From: Ruminococcaceae bacterium UBA3329
GTDB taxonomy: Bacteria; Bacillota; Clostridia; Oscillospirales; Acutalibacteraceae
Length of the DNA stretch: 24,072 nucleotides
Assembly (NCBI GenBank): GCA_002361875.1
Contig: DERX01000047.1
Span: 31,275 to 55,346 of the forward strand
Direction: 5' to 3'
The notes beneath the pieces were generated by a model. The model saw only the letters and a list, made by a program, of their open reading frames with translations, did not search any database and had not been told where the DNA came from. The translations under genes were made by a program, and so were the position numbers. Numbering within the stretch: the stretch's first letter is position 1; each line of letters begins with the position of its first letter. Of the stretch, positions 14,903-23,251 are shown piece by piece.

Positions 14903-15781
14903 TTACCTCAATTTATATAATTCATTTGAAAGTGTGACAAGCTCTTCCATTGAGAGCGCCTCCGCACGCACCGTTTCAGGTAATTCAGCATTTTTAAGTG
15001 CGAGTGAAACGGTTTCCTTTGAAAGTCCTAATCCGTTTGAAAGGGAATTTAACACGGTCTTTCTGCGCTGGCCGAATGCCGCTTTGACCGTTTTGAAGAA
15101 ACAGGACGAATCTAAAACATCGTATTCTGTTTTCTTTGTAAGGTCAAGGCAAATAACCGAGCTGTCAACCTTTGGACTCGGCACAAAAGATGTTCTCGGA
15201 ACATCGAAAACCTTTTGCGCATCTGCGTAAAAATTCACTGCCGCCGTAACTGCGCCTGCCGCCCGAGACCCGACTTCAGCCGTAAGGCGGTCGCCTGCCT
15301 CTTTCTGCACCATAACAATGATTTTTTTGATGGGCAGTTCTTCTTCTAAAAGCCGCATAATAACGGGCGAGGTGATGTAATAGGGCAGATTTGCGCATAC
15401 TACAACATCCATTCCCTCAAAATTTTCTTTTATAAGGGAATGAAGGTCAATTTTAAGAATATCACCGTGAATGAGCGTTAAATTGTCATAACCTGCAAGC
15501 GTTTCATTGAGAATTGGGAAAAGTCCCTCGTCAAGCTCAACGCAGACTACCTTTTCGGCATTTTCCAAAAGCTCTTTTGTAAGAACGCCCACGCCTGCAC
15601 CGATTTCGATAATTCCGACTCTGTCGCTCAAGCCCTCGACCGCTTTTTCTGCCATTCGCGGGCAAACTGTCGGGTCTGTTAAAAAGTTTTGACCCAGCGA
15701 TTTTTTGAAGGTTACGCCGTGACGGTTCATGACGCTCTTTATAACCGTTATATCGGTTAAACTGAATTTGAATTTATCCAA
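14903..15781 (-). CDS. rsmA: 16S rRNA (A1518/A1519) dimethyltransferase
   Basis: This 292-residue enzyme (also called KsgA) dimethylates two adjacent adenines near the 3' end of 16S rRNA, a late 30S maturation and quality step. It shows KSLGQNFLTDPTV (28-40), the SAM motif IIEIGAGVGVLT (57-68), the acidic VELDEG, GDILK, and the catalytic NLPYYITSP (131-139). The C-terminal domain FGQRRKTVLNSL is also typical. Loss of this enzyme is known to give kasugamycin resistance. The start overlaps the aminotransferase by 8 bases. Confidence 0.95.
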   Translation of the reverse strand: MDKFKFSLTDITVIKSVMNRHGVTFKKSLGQNFLTDPTVCPRMAEKAVEGLSDRVGIIEIGAGVGVLTKELLENAEKVVCVELDEGLFPILNETLAGYDNLTLIHGDILKIDLHSLIKENFEGMDVVVCANLPYYITSPVIMRLLEEELPIKKIIVMVQKEAGDRLTAEVGSRAAGAVTAAVNFYADAQKVFDVPRTSFVPSPKVDSSVICLDLTKKTEYDVLDSSCFFKTVKAAFGQRRKTVLNSLSNGLGLSKETVSLALKNAELPETVRAEALSMEELVTLSNELYKLR

Positions 15782-16964
15782 TGAAGCTGTCCTTAACCTT
15801 TTCCAAAATATCCATACCCTTTATGATTTGCTCGTCAGACGGTGTAGAGAAATTCATTCTGAAGCAGTCCTCGGCATCACCTGCATTTACCGCAAATGCC
15901 GTTCCGGGAACAACCGCTAACTTATTTTCAACGCATTTGCCCACAAAGTCGAGCATTTTAACATTCTCGGGGAGCTTGCACCAAACGAAAAGACCGCCTT
16001 CGGGGCGAACAAAATCTACAAATCCGCCCAGTTTCGCTTCCGTTAAATCGCACATTAAATTAAGCTTTCTTCTGTAAATCGCGCGGATTTTTTCAAGATG
16101 TGCGGGCAGGTCTGTCGTGCAAAGCCAATCATGAACAAGTATTTGAGAGAACATTGTTGAATGTGTATCCGCCGCCTGCTTGCCGACCGTCATCTTTGAA
16201 ATAACCTCTTTCGGAGCGCAAACATAGCCGATACGTATTCCGGGGGCAAGTACCTTTGAAAATGACCCTGCGTAGCAAACAATGCCTTCGGTATCCATAC
16301 TCTTGATTGACGGGAGATTTTCGCCCGTAACTCTGGTGTCGCCGTAGGGGTCGTCCTCCAAAATCATAACGCCGTATTTTACTGCCAGCTCATAGAGCTT
16401 TTTTCTTTTTTGAAGGCTCATTGTGGCGCCCGACGGGTTCTGGAAATTGGGGATAGTATAAATAAATTTAACCTTATCTGAATTTTTAAGAGTTTCTTCA
16501 AGTGCGTCGGTGTTCATTCCGTCAGCCTCTACGGGAACGCCCTTGAGCTGGCAACCGTATGAGCGGAAGCAGTTGAGCGAGCCGATAAATGACGGGGTTT
16601 CACACACGACCGTGTCGCCGAAATTGCAGAATACCTTTGTCATAAGGTCCATAATCTGCGTAGCGCCCGAGGTGATAATAATATCGTCATTTTCCGTACC
16701 GATGTTTTTATCTGCTTTAAGAATTTCCTTGATTTTCTCACGAAGAGGGGAGTACCCTTCAGTTATGCCGTACTGTAAAGCGAGTATAGGCTTGTCCGCA
16801 AAGATTTTCTGTGAGATTTCACGAACCTCGTCAACGGGGAAAGCCTCGGAGTCAGGATTTCCCGCCGCAAAGGGGATAACCGACGGGTCAGATGTTGCCT
16901 TTAAAATCTCTCTGATTGCCGAGGGCTTAAGCGACGATATTCTTTCCGAAAAAACATAATTCAT
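15774..16964 (-). CDS. PLP-dependent aminotransferase, class I/II
   Basis: This 396-residue fold-type I aminotransferase is of the 2-aminoadipate/LysN- or MocR-catalytic-like type. It has NPSGAT, EDDPYGD (Asp205, Tyr207) and the PLP lysine in GSFSKVLAPGIRIG (Lys237). I start it at 16964 (MNYVFSERI), because AAGGATG lies upstream there; an in-frame extension to 17018 has no ribosome site. The substrate cannot be fixed; aromatic or branched-chain amino acids and aminoadipate are possible. It is the first gene of a four-gene operon with rsmA, the TSCPD protein and cca, with a good TTGAAA-17-TAGAAT promoter. Confidence 0.88.
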   Translation of the reverse strand: MNYVFSERISSLKPSAIREILKATSDPSVIPFAAGNPDSEAFPVDEVREISQKIFADKPILALQYGITEGYSPLREKIKEILKADKNIGTENDDIIITSGATQIMDLMTKVFCNFGDTVVCETPSFIGSLNCFRSYGCQLKGVPVEADGMNTDALEETLKNSDKVKFIYTIPNFQNPSGATMSLQKRKKLYELAVKYGVMILEDDPYGDTRVTGENLPSIKSMDTEGIVCYAGSFSKVLAPGIRIGYVCAPKEVISKMTVGKQAADTHSTMFSQILVHDWLCTTDLPAHLEKIRAIYRRKLNLMCDLTEAKLGGFVDFVRPEGGLFVWCKLPENVKMLDFVGKCVENKLAVVPGTAFAVNAGDAEDCFRMNFSTPSDEQIIKGMDILEKVKDSFIG

Positions 16965-17020
16965 ATTAAACACATCCTTGTGAAGATATATTAAACTTAA
17001 CCAAATAATAATTTTCAATC

Positions 17021-17049
17021 ATTCTACCACAAAAATATTCGGTTTTCAA
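17021..17049 (-). promoter_or_regulatory. Promoter of the aminotransferase-rsmA operon
   Basis: On the - strand it reads TTGAAA (17049-17044), a 17-base spacer and TAGAAT (17026-17021), about 57 bases before the chosen start at 16964. Confidence 0.65.
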
Positions 17050-17136
17050 TATGCCGAAAGGCTGTTTAGACGGTATTTTGTATATTGAGTTCGTTTTTTA
17101 GATATATAATTTTATGAAGTCCTATAAAAACGGGCA

Positions 17137-17186
17137 TAAAAAATCCTCTTGCAGCAGAACAATGAACTACCGTAAGAGGAATTTTT
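17137..17186 (-). terminator. Terminator of the TPR-DUF4037 pair
   Basis: AAATCCTCTT pairs with AAGAGGAATTT (one bulge) across a 23-base loop. On the - strand it ends in TTTTTT, 11-60 bases past the stop at 17197. Confidence 0.6.
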
Positions 17187-17196
17187 ATGTATTGCA

Positions 17197-18141
17197 TTAT
17201 ATTCCTGCGAGGATGTTGAGATTTCGTAAACCCGAATCTGAAATTTTATCGTTAACGCTGTATGCGTGCTTTTCCAAGTCGCCGCAAATTGCTTTCGTGA
17301 GATTTCTCTCCTGCAAAACATCAATAATTCTGCCTGCGATTTTTTCAACCGTCTCATATTTTAAATCTGCAACATCAAAATCGTCATTGTCACCGTAAAG
17401 CAAAAGCGAAAGACTGTCACTGTAAAAGCCGTCCGTGTCAAATTCACGCAATGCCCTGAAGCTCCATTTGTAATATGGCATATACCTGTCATTTAAAATG
17501 AAAAGTGTTTTCATTGCCGCATTTACAAATTCAAACAGTGCAATTTGAGCTGCCTGCTTTTCGCCGTGATTTAAACAGCGTGTGAAATTGTACTGCCCCG
17601 ACTGTGCCATTAACAGGAGATTTCCTGCTAATTTTTTCAGCTTTATGTCCTCGGGCTGATTTTGAAGTACTTCCCTTATTCTCGAGAATTCACCCAAATT
17701 GTCAAAAAAGACCTCGCCGTTTGTCGCCTCTAAAAGCGCATAGTCAGGAAGATTCAGCCACATCTCGTTTGAAAGAACACCGTCGGGAGTGCCTGCTTTT
17801 GAAATGTAAAACTCCGCTGTCCTCAAAACGCCGTTTCTGTTGCCGCCTACGGGCGAGATTCTCTGCCTTTTCACGCCCATATATTCTTTCGGCAGTTTTT
17901 CATATGCACGCTCCAAAAGAAATGCGGTTCTGCGGTCAATAATATCCTCGGACGGCAGAAAGATGCAAAACCCAGGCTCAAAATCGTGGTCCTGCGAAAT
18001 TTCATCGTCATAGCCCAAATGTTCAGAGCCGCTGCCCACAAACCCTGCGGCAAGATAGGGCAAAATGTCGGCAAAATCACGCTCTAACATCGGCTTGCCG
18101 TACTCCTCAAAAAATCCTCTTGATATTTCAAGTCCGTTCAT
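17197..18141 (-). CDS. DUF4037 nucleotidyltransferase-like protein
   Basis: This 314-residue protein has a pol-beta-type nucleotidyltransferase signature near the N-terminus. GSGSEHLGYDDEISQDHD (36-53) supplies the GS turn and the catalytic-type Asp51/Asp53 pair. The remainder is helical, with SGQYNFTRCLNHGEKQAAQIAL and PYYKWSFRALREF. This is the DUF4037 pattern. The transferred group and substrate are unknown; relatives include antibiotic nucleotidyltransferases and protein- or small-molecule-modifying enzymes. It overlaps the upstream TPR gene by 14 bases, which points to a working pair. No toxin or antitoxin call is justified. The motif residues are intact, so it is probably active. Confidence 0.75.
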   Translation of the reverse strand: MNGLEISRGFFEEYGKPMLERDFADILPYLAAGFVGSGSEHLGYDDEISQDHDFEPGFCIFLPSEDIIDRRTAFLLERAYEKLPKEYMGVKRQRISPVGGNRNGVLRTAEFYISKAGTPDGVLSNEMWLNLPDYALLEATNGEVFFDNLGEFSRIREVLQNQPEDIKLKKLAGNLLLMAQSGQYNFTRCLNHGEKQAAQIALFEFVNAAMKTLFILNDRYMPYYKWSFRALREFDTDGFYSDSLSLLLYGDNDDFDVADLKYETVEKIAGRIIDVLQERNLTKAICGDLEKHAYSVNDKISDSGLRNLNILAGI

Positions 18142-18961
18142 AAATCTCCCTCGCCCGTTTTAAAAGTTCCTTTTCAGTCATAAAAAATCCGTAATAACCG
18201 AAGGTTTTAGCGCATTTTTCGCATATAAAGGCATAGTTGCCGTCTTTCGGCAGACCGGCTGTATTCAAAAGCTCCTCCGCCTTTTCAAGGTATTCATTTA
18301 TCTTTTCTTCTGCCTTTTCCGCTCCGTTTTGAGCAACCTCTAAATCGGCTAAATTACAGTAGGTTATTGCAATTTCGCCCTCGGAATTTTCGACTTTCGA
18401 CATAATTTCAATCGCCTTATTAAAAAGCAGCCGGGACTTTTCATATTTGTGAAGGCGCATAAGACAGATTGCCGTGTTATTGTAAAGTCCGCCCAAACGC
18501 GCGTCTGTACTTTTTAAATATTTTTCATAAATTTCCGTTGCCTTTTCATAAAGCGGCAGTGCTTTTTCGTAATTCTCGAATGCACAGTAGCCTGTCGCAC
18601 AGTTAAGATATGATGTACCTTTTGTGACCGTGTTTTCAAATTCGCAGTCTTCGGACAGCTTAAGACACTTATCTATCGCAGAAAAGCACTGTTCCTTTTT
18701 GCCTGTCTTTCGGTAAAGTCCGATTTTTTCATTGAGAACCGTCATCTCACCTCTTATATCGTTTCCCACTTTTGCCTCTGTGTGCCAATATTCAAGCGTT
18801 TTTTCTGCAGAATCATAGTCATTTCGGCTCAAATGCTCATCAACCTTTGAAAGCACTCTGCCAAGGGGTATGGGGGTAAAATTTTGATTTATATTCATTT
18901 TAAGAGGGCAGCACGGCTCCTCGTAATCTTCTTTTAAAAGGAAATGATTCTGTTCGGTCAT
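18128..18961 (-). CDS. Tetratricopeptide-repeat protein
   Basis: This 277-residue soluble protein is made of TPR helix pairs, e.g. DYDSAEKTLEYWHTEAK, NYEKALPLYEKATEIYEKYL and KYEKSRLLFNKAIEIM with TYCNLADLEVAQNG. At residues 245-270 a CEKCAKTFGYYGFF segment follows the repeats. It has no catalytic motif and acts as a scaffold. The start at 18961 is supported by AAGGAGA 9 bases upstream and a strong promoter. Its end overlaps the DUF4037 gene, so the pair is co-translated. Its role is probably to select or tether the substrate of the nucleotidyltransferase-like partner (inference). Confidence 0.8.
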   Translation of the reverse strand: MTEQNHFLLKEDYEEPCCPLKMNINQNFTPIPLGRVLSKVDEHLSRNDYDSAEKTLEYWHTEAKVGNDIRGEMTVLNEKIGLYRKTGKKEQCFSAIDKCLKLSEDCEFENTVTKGTSYLNCATGYCAFENYEKALPLYEKATEIYEKYLKSTDARLGGLYNNTAICLMRLHKYEKSRLLFNKAIEIMSKVENSEGEIAITYCNLADLEVAQNGAEKAEEKINEYLEKAEELLNTAGLPKDGNYAFICEKCAKTFGYYGFFMTEKELLKRAREIYERT

Positions 18962-18993
18962 TTGATTTCTTCTCCTTATATTTTCTGTCTTAT

Positions 18994-19022
18994 ATTATAA
19001 TCCAACGCTTAACTTTTTGCAA
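18994..19022 (-). promoter_or_regulatory. Promoter of the TPR-DUF4037 pair
   Basis: On the - strand it reads TTGCAA (19022-19017), a 17-base spacer and TATAAT (18999-18994). The ATG at 18961 is 32 bases further. Confidence 0.7.
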
Positions 19023-19073
19023 TAAAAGCAGAGATATTAAATGTAAAGCGAAGTGCAAAAAAATATATAAAAT

Positions 19074-19161
19074 AGTAGGCGGTAACCTTGCGAAACTGAA
19101 AAATCCGTTCCGTACATAGTTAGTATAACAAAAAACGGCGGGAGCAAGCCCCCGCCCTACT
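19074..19161. repeat. 88-bp MITE-like element with inverted ends
   Basis: AGTAGGCGG at the left end and CCGCCCTACT at the right end are inverted repeats differing by one base insertion. GGCGGG...CCCGCC inside the right half forms the terminator of the five-gene operon. GC-rich 'GTAGGGCGGGGGC...CCCGCC' elements look like dispersed repeats of gut Clostridia; only one copy is seen here, so this is tentative. Confidence 0.4.
19131..19157 (-). terminator. Terminator of the SCP2-aminotransferase-transketolase operon
   Basis: GGCGGG (19137-19142) pairs with CCCGCC (19151-19156). On the - strand it is followed by GTTTTTTG. It lies 22 bases past the stop at 19179. Confidence 0.8.
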
Positions 19162-19178
19162 TTATTTTTTTTGTAAAA

Positions 19179-19988
19179 CTATTTCGCCAATGCACCGATT
19201 TCAAGCATAAAGCCGCCGAACTGACCGCCGAATTCGGGAGCGCCGTCCATAATGATATGCCCCTGCTTTACGGCTGTTAACATATCGTCCTTGCCGAGAA
19301 GTGTTCCGAGCGCTGACTCAAATGAGTCAAAGCGCAGTGTAAAGAACGGCATTGCACGCTTGTATTCGCCCCTGCCTGCCCTTGATTTACCCGCTTTTAT
19401 GCGAATAAACGCCGAAACCTCGGGGTGGTCGTTTACTGCAAGCGCATAAACACGGTCGGGGGACTTTGCCGCCCAATCGTGAATTTCGGGATGCCCCATT
19501 TTGTTAAGCTGGCTTATTCCGCTTGTGAGAAGATAGAACATTGCTTTAACCATAAGCGTTTTATCCTCTTCCTTTTCGGGAATCTCCGTTGCGGAAAGCA
19601 CGCTTGACATTTTTAAAAGCGACATTAAAAATGCCTTAAAAGCGCCGAAGTGCTTAATAACACCTTTCATTTTCGGGAGCGTTGCAGGCGACATTTTGCC
19701 CTTGAAAAATGCGTTCATTGCCTCAACCGACTTAAATTCGAGCTCAACGTGGGGATTAGGGTCAACGGCGTTTAAATGAACAAGCCAATCCTCCGAACCG
19801 TTGACAACATAATGCATTCCGATTTTTCCGCCCTCGGCGTCAGGGTCGAGAGCGCTTACCTGAATTACAGCGTGCACCTTTTCATACTGCTTTTTAAGCG
19901 AGGGAACATCCTGCGCCAAAACCTTAATTAAAGGTAGTGCCGCGTTAAAGAATATTTTATTTGAATAAAGCTCTTCCTGTGTGTGCAT
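19179..19988 (-). CDS. Double SCP2-like protein, second copy
   Basis: This 269-residue protein resembles SCP2-type sterol/lipid-carrier domains arranged twice. A first domain (about 38-110) ends VELEFKSVEAMNAFFKGKMSPATLPKMKG. A helical linker (115-170, with FYLLTSGISQLNKM) and a second domain (about 175-269) ending MLTAVKQGHIIMDGAPEFGGQFGGFML follow. SCP2 folds bind hydrophobic ligands; no enzyme motif is visible. It is the last gene of a five-gene - strand operon, 43 bases after the transketolase C-half. A GGAAAGGAG site is 9 bases before the ATG. It is a paralog of the operon's first gene, with the same order of domains. Assignment is from pattern, not from a profile search. Confidence 0.7.
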   Translation of the reverse strand: MHTQEELYSNKIFFNAALPLIKVLAQDVPSLKKQYEKVHAVIQVSALDPDAEGGKIGMHYVVNGSEDWLVHLNAVDPNPHVELEFKSVEAMNAFFKGKMSPATLPKMKGVIKHFGAFKAFLMSLLKMSSVLSATEIPEKEEDKTLMVKAMFYLLTSGISQLNKMGHPEIHDWAAKSPDRVYALAVNDHPEVSAFIRIKAGKSRAGRGEYKRAMPFFTLRFDSFESALGTLLGKDDMLTAVKQGHIIMDGAPEFGGQFGGFMLEIGALAK

Positions 19989-20031
19989 TTAATCAGACTC
20001 CTTTCCGATGTATAAACTGTTAAGCGCGATA

Positions 20032-21039
20032 TTAAACATCGTCGTCCCAGTTGTCGTCTTCCTCGAAGTCAGCCTTCATAACCTCACGCACAGCAGAAAT
20101 TATGCCGTTTGCGTCAATGCCGACCGCGGACATAATATCTTCATGAAGTCCAATGGGAGCAAATCCTCTGTGACCGAGCATCTTGAATGCGCAACCCTTG
20201 CCCGCTTGAGCCATAACTTCGGCAACAGCAGAGCCGAGACCGCCGATTACCGAATGGTCTTCAACGGTGATAATTCTTCTTGTGTCCATAACCGCTTTGA
20301 TTATAGCCTCTTCGTCAATGGGCTTTATTGTGTGCATATTAAGAACTCTGACTTTGAGTCCGTCGGCATTTTCAAGGAATTCAGCCGCCTGCTTTGCCTG
20401 GAACACGCAAGAGCCGCAGGCAATAACCGTAATATCTGTGCCGGGGTGAATTTCAACCGCCTTGCCAACCTCAAAACCGTAATCCTGTGTATCGTAAAGA
20501 ACACGGTCAAATCCGCGGTTGATTCTAATATAATACGGGCCGTTGTTAGCGTAAGCCGCATTAACTGCATTTGCGGTTTCAATTCCGTCAGCGGGAACAA
20601 TAACCGTTAAATTGGGCATTGCTCTTGTAATTGCAAGGTCAACTATTGCGTGGTGCGTTGAGCCTGCCTGACCGAAAGATGTACCTGCGTGTGTAGCAAT
20701 AATTTTTGCATTTACATTCTGATAGCAAATATCAGTGTGAAGTTGGTCGCACGCACGCATTGAAGTGAATGCGGAAAATCCCGAAATGAACGGAATCATA
20801 CCTGCTCTCGCCATACCTGCGCCTACGCCGAACATATCCTGCTCGGCAATACCTACATTGATAACTCTTTCGGGGCAAACCTTTAAAACATCGCCGAGCT
20901 TTGTTGATTTTGCAAGGTCTGCCGTAATGGCAACAACCTTGGGGTCTTTTAACATTATATCGGTAATTGCTTTACCGTAAATTTCCGCAGTGGCAACCTC
21001 TGTCTGGTCGATTGCGTTATAAACAAATCCGCCTGCCAT
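20032..21039 (-). CDS. Transketolase C-terminal half (pyrimidine-binding and C domains)
   Basis: This 335-residue protein supplies the pyrimidine-binding and C-terminal domains of a split transketolase. It has ADLAKSTKLGDV (41-52), the catalytic Glu66 in VGIAEQDMFG, and SGFSAFTSMRACDQ. It also has ATHAGTSFGQAGSTHHA (His129, His130) and DLAITRAMPNLTVIVPAD. The C-domain contains TVEDHSVIGGLGSAVAE. The tail EEDDNWDDDV is strongly acidic and unusual. The canonical partner is the N-half encoded just upstream; together they should bind thiamine diphosphate and move a two-carbon ketol unit. The start lies 2 bases after the N-half stop, with AAAGGAGGG inside the N-half gene, so synthesis is coupled. 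Substrate unknown. Confidence 0.88.
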   Translation of the reverse strand: MAGGFVYNAIDQTEVATAEIYGKAITDIMLKDPKVVAITADLAKSTKLGDVLKVCPERVINVGIAEQDMFGVGAGMARAGMIPFISGFSAFTSMRACDQLHTDICYQNVNAKIIATHAGTSFGQAGSTHHAIVDLAITRAMPNLTVIVPADGIETANAVNAAYANNGPYYIRINRGFDRVLYDTQDYGFEVGKAVEIHPGTDITVIACGSCVFQAKQAAEFLENADGLKVRVLNMHTIKPIDEEAIIKAVMDTRRIITVEDHSVIGGLGSAVAEVMAQAGKGCAFKMLGHRGFAPIGLHEDIMSAVGIDANGIISAVREVMKADFEEDDNWDDDV

Positions 21040-21041
21040 AA

Positions 21042-21923
21042 TTATTTGCCCTCCTTTTCTACTCTCGCAAGTCTGTTCCTGTAATCCTCTTCAAGCTCCT
21101 TGCTGTATTTTGCAAATGTATCGTCATCAAGCGCCATATAGTGGCAATGGTAATCGCCTGCAATGGACTTAATGCCCGCGCCTTTAAGTGTATCCATAAG
21201 AATACATGTGGGAGCGCATTTTTCGTGGCTTCTTTCAATTGCAATGTCAATAGCGTCGCAAAGCTCGCCTATGTTGTTGCCGTCAACACATATTGTGTTA
21301 AAGCCGAACGCACGCATTTTGTCAGCAACAGGTTCAAGCTTCATAACCTCTTCCGTGGGGCCGTCAATCATACAGTGGTTGCGGTCGATAAACACTATGC
21401 AGTTTGAAAGCTCGTAATGATTCATCGTCATAAAGCCTTCCCAGTTTGAGCCTTCGCCAAGCTCGCCGTCACCTGTTACAACATAGGTTAAAAAGTCCTT
21501 ATTCTGAAGTCTTGCCGCAAGGGCTGTGCCTGCCGCAATTGATGCGCCGTGACCGAGAGACCCAGTTGAGGCGTCAACACCTACAATTTTGTTCGAGTCA
21601 AGGTGCATACCCATTTTTGAGCCTGAAAGATTAAAGGTTTTAAGCATTTCGGGGTCGTTAAAGCCCTTGTCGCAAAGAACGGGCGCATAAGCAATTGCCG
21701 CGTGGCCCTTACTTAAAATAAATCTGTCTCTGTCCTCCCACTGCGGCTCGTCAACCTTAATGTTGAGATACTTGTAGTAAAGAACCGTGAGAAGATCCAT
21801 AACGCTGAGACCCCCGCCGATATGCCCGCTGCCTGCCCACATAGTGGTCTGCATACAGAGCTTTCTGAGGTCATAAGCCTTGTTCTCAAGCGCTGTCCAT
21901 TCCTGCTTTGATAAATTCGCCAT
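21042..21923 (-). CDS. Transketolase N-terminal half (ThDP/Mg-binding)
   Basis: This 293-residue protein supplies the pyrophosphate/Mg domain of the split enzyme. The start is placed at 21923 (MANLSKQEW), where GGGAGG lies 9 bases upstream. It shows GSGHIGGGLS (His34), ILSKGHAAIAYAP (His74), TGSLGHGASIAAG (His125), the ThDP motif GDGELGEGSN (151-160) with IDRN (Asn182), and DTLKGAGI...DYHCHYM (His259, His261). Usual transketolase N-halves read DxNKxQxDG after the Asn-containing strand; here it is RNHCMIDG, so the cofactor/substrate loop differs. The catalytic histidines are kept. It follows the aminotransferase by 49 bases. Confidence 0.88.
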   Translation of the reverse strand: MANLSKQEWTALENKAYDLRKLCMQTTMWAGSGHIGGGLSVMDLLTVLYYKYLNIKVDEPQWEDRDRFILSKGHAAIAYAPVLCDKGFNDPEMLKTFNLSGSKMGMHLDSNKIVGVDASTGSLGHGASIAAGTALAARLQNKDFLTYVVTGDGELGEGSNWEGFMTMNHYELSNCIVFIDRNHCMIDGPTEEVMKLEPVADKMRAFGFNTICVDGNNIGELCDAIDIAIERSHEKCAPTCILMDTLKGAGIKSIAGDYHCHYMALDDDTFAKYSKELEEDYRNRLARVEKEGK

Positions 21924-21972
21924 GAAAATTTTCCTCCCTTTTTTCAATTAGTATGTATTTGCTTTGAATTTT

Positions 21973-23238
21973 TTATTTAAGTTCGGGGTGATTCTTGCGA
22001 AGTACATTGAATGCATCCTCTGCAATATCAACCGAAAGCTTAATATCGTCTTCCGTAAGTGACGCATTTATGAAATGGTTGTGGTGAGATGCAAGGAACA
22101 AGCCTCTTGAAACACATTCCGCAATCCATTCCTGATGAAGCATAAGGCTGTCGTCGTCAGCAATTCTTAAATAGAAAAGTGCAGGCTCGCCTGATACCAC
22201 AAGGTTAAAACCGTTGTTAGCTGCCGCCGCTTTAAAGCCCTCTGTAACCTGCGTTCCGAGCTTGCGGAAAAGCGTTGGTGTGTCAAGAGCCTTCATTTTG
22301 TTTATGCAGGCAATGCAAGCCGCAAAGGGAACAGCACTCATCCAATAAGAGCCTGTATAAGTCATTCCCGAAACGGTAGCCTTCATATGCTCGCCTCCGC
22401 AAAGAGCCGACATATTGTAGCCGTTGGCAAGCGCCTTGCAGAAGCAGATAAGGTCTGCCTTTATGCCGTAATAGTGGTCTGAGCCTGCGAGGTCAAGACG
22501 GAAGCCCGTACGAACATCGTCAAAAATAAGCACAACGCCGTGGTCGTCGCACCATTTGCGGACAGACTGCCAATATTCTCTTGAAGCAATTTCATTGTCC
22601 TTAAAATTGCCGTGGTCATAGGGCTGAGCTATAAGACCCGCTATGTCGCCGTTATTTTCATCGTAAAGCTTTTGTAAAGCGTCAATGTCAAACCACGGAG
22701 CTACAAGGTTGTGGCAAACGTCCTCGGGCAAAATGCCTGGGTAGTCAATTTTCTGCGCCCACTGAAAATCGCCGTGGTAATACCCTTTAAGGAAAATAAT
22801 CTTTCTCTTATGCGTATGCGCACGTGCACTCATAACGGCAAGAGTTGTTGTGTCCGAACCGTTTTTGCAGAAAAATGCCCAGTCAGCGGACGCTACGGTA
22901 TCAACAAGATTTTCGGCACATTCAACCATAACCGTTGACGGTGCTGTTGTGCAGTTTCCTTTTTCAAGCTGTGCTTTAGCCGCCGCGTCGACATCGGGGT
23001 CGTTATAGCCGAGAACATTCGGGCCGTAAGCACACATATAGTCAATGTATTTGTTGCCGTCAGCATCCCAAAAATATGAGCCTTGCGCTTTTGTAGAATA
23101 AAAGGGCCATTTCTGAATGGGAATCCAAAGACCTTCGGACGGGCCCAAATGCCCGTAAATTCCGGCAGGGATAACCTTTAACGCTCTGTCGAAAAACTCC
23201 CGGCCTTTATCGTGATTGTATTCGGGATATTTACTCAT
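21973..23238 (-). CDS. Class III PLP aminotransferase (GSA-aminotransferase-like)
   Basis: This 421-residue fold-type I enzyme has the glutamate-1-semialdehyde-type architecture. It shows SYFWDADGNKYIDYMCAYGPNVLGY (54-78), the PLP-phosphate loop KNGSDTTTLAV, GYYHGDFQW, FDDVRTGFRL (Asp240), the PLP lysine in FCKALANGYNMSALCGG (Lys268), and YTGSYWMSAV. It is not a typical HemL: it lacks the usual 'LGKIIGGG.P' lysine context and is not beside heme genes. The start is the ATG at 23238 with AAGGAGGAG 6 bases upstream; an adjacent TTG at 23241 is less likely. It sits between a double-SCP2 protein and the transketolase halves, so it probably aminates (or makes the amino donor for) the same pathway's ketone or aldehyde. 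Substrate unknown. Confidence 0.88.
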   Translation of the reverse strand: MSKYPEYNHDKGREFFDRALKVIPAGIYGHLGPSEGLWIPIQKWPFYSTKAQGSYFWDADGNKYIDYMCAYGPNVLGYNDPDVDAAAKAQLEKGNCTTAPSTVMVECAENLVDTVASADWAFFCKNGSDTTTLAVMSARAHTHKRKIIFLKGYYHGDFQWAQKIDYPGILPEDVCHNLVAPWFDIDALQKLYDENNGDIAGLIAQPYDHGNFKDNEIASREYWQSVRKWCDDHGVVLIFDDVRTGFRLDLAGSDHYYGIKADLICFCKALANGYNMSALCGGEHMKATVSGMTYTGSYWMSAVPFAACIACINKMKALDTPTLFRKLGTQVTEGFKAAAANNGFNLVVSGEPALFYLRIADDDSLMLHQEWIAECVSRGLFLASHHNHFINASLTEDDIKLSVDIAEDAFNVLRKNHPELK

Positions 23239-23251
23239 CAAATTCTCCTCC

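Noticed and set aside
20032..21923. Sulfoquinovose (sulfo-transketolase) or apulose-phosphate pathway
   Set aside because: Both use split transketolases, but no isomerase, aldolase-type, sulfolactaldehyde or apulose partner gene is visible and the aminotransferase/SCP2 genes do not fit.
21973..23238. hemL (glutamate-1-semialdehyde aminomutase)
   Set aside because: The overall family fits, but the lysine context and neighbours differ; no heme genes are present.
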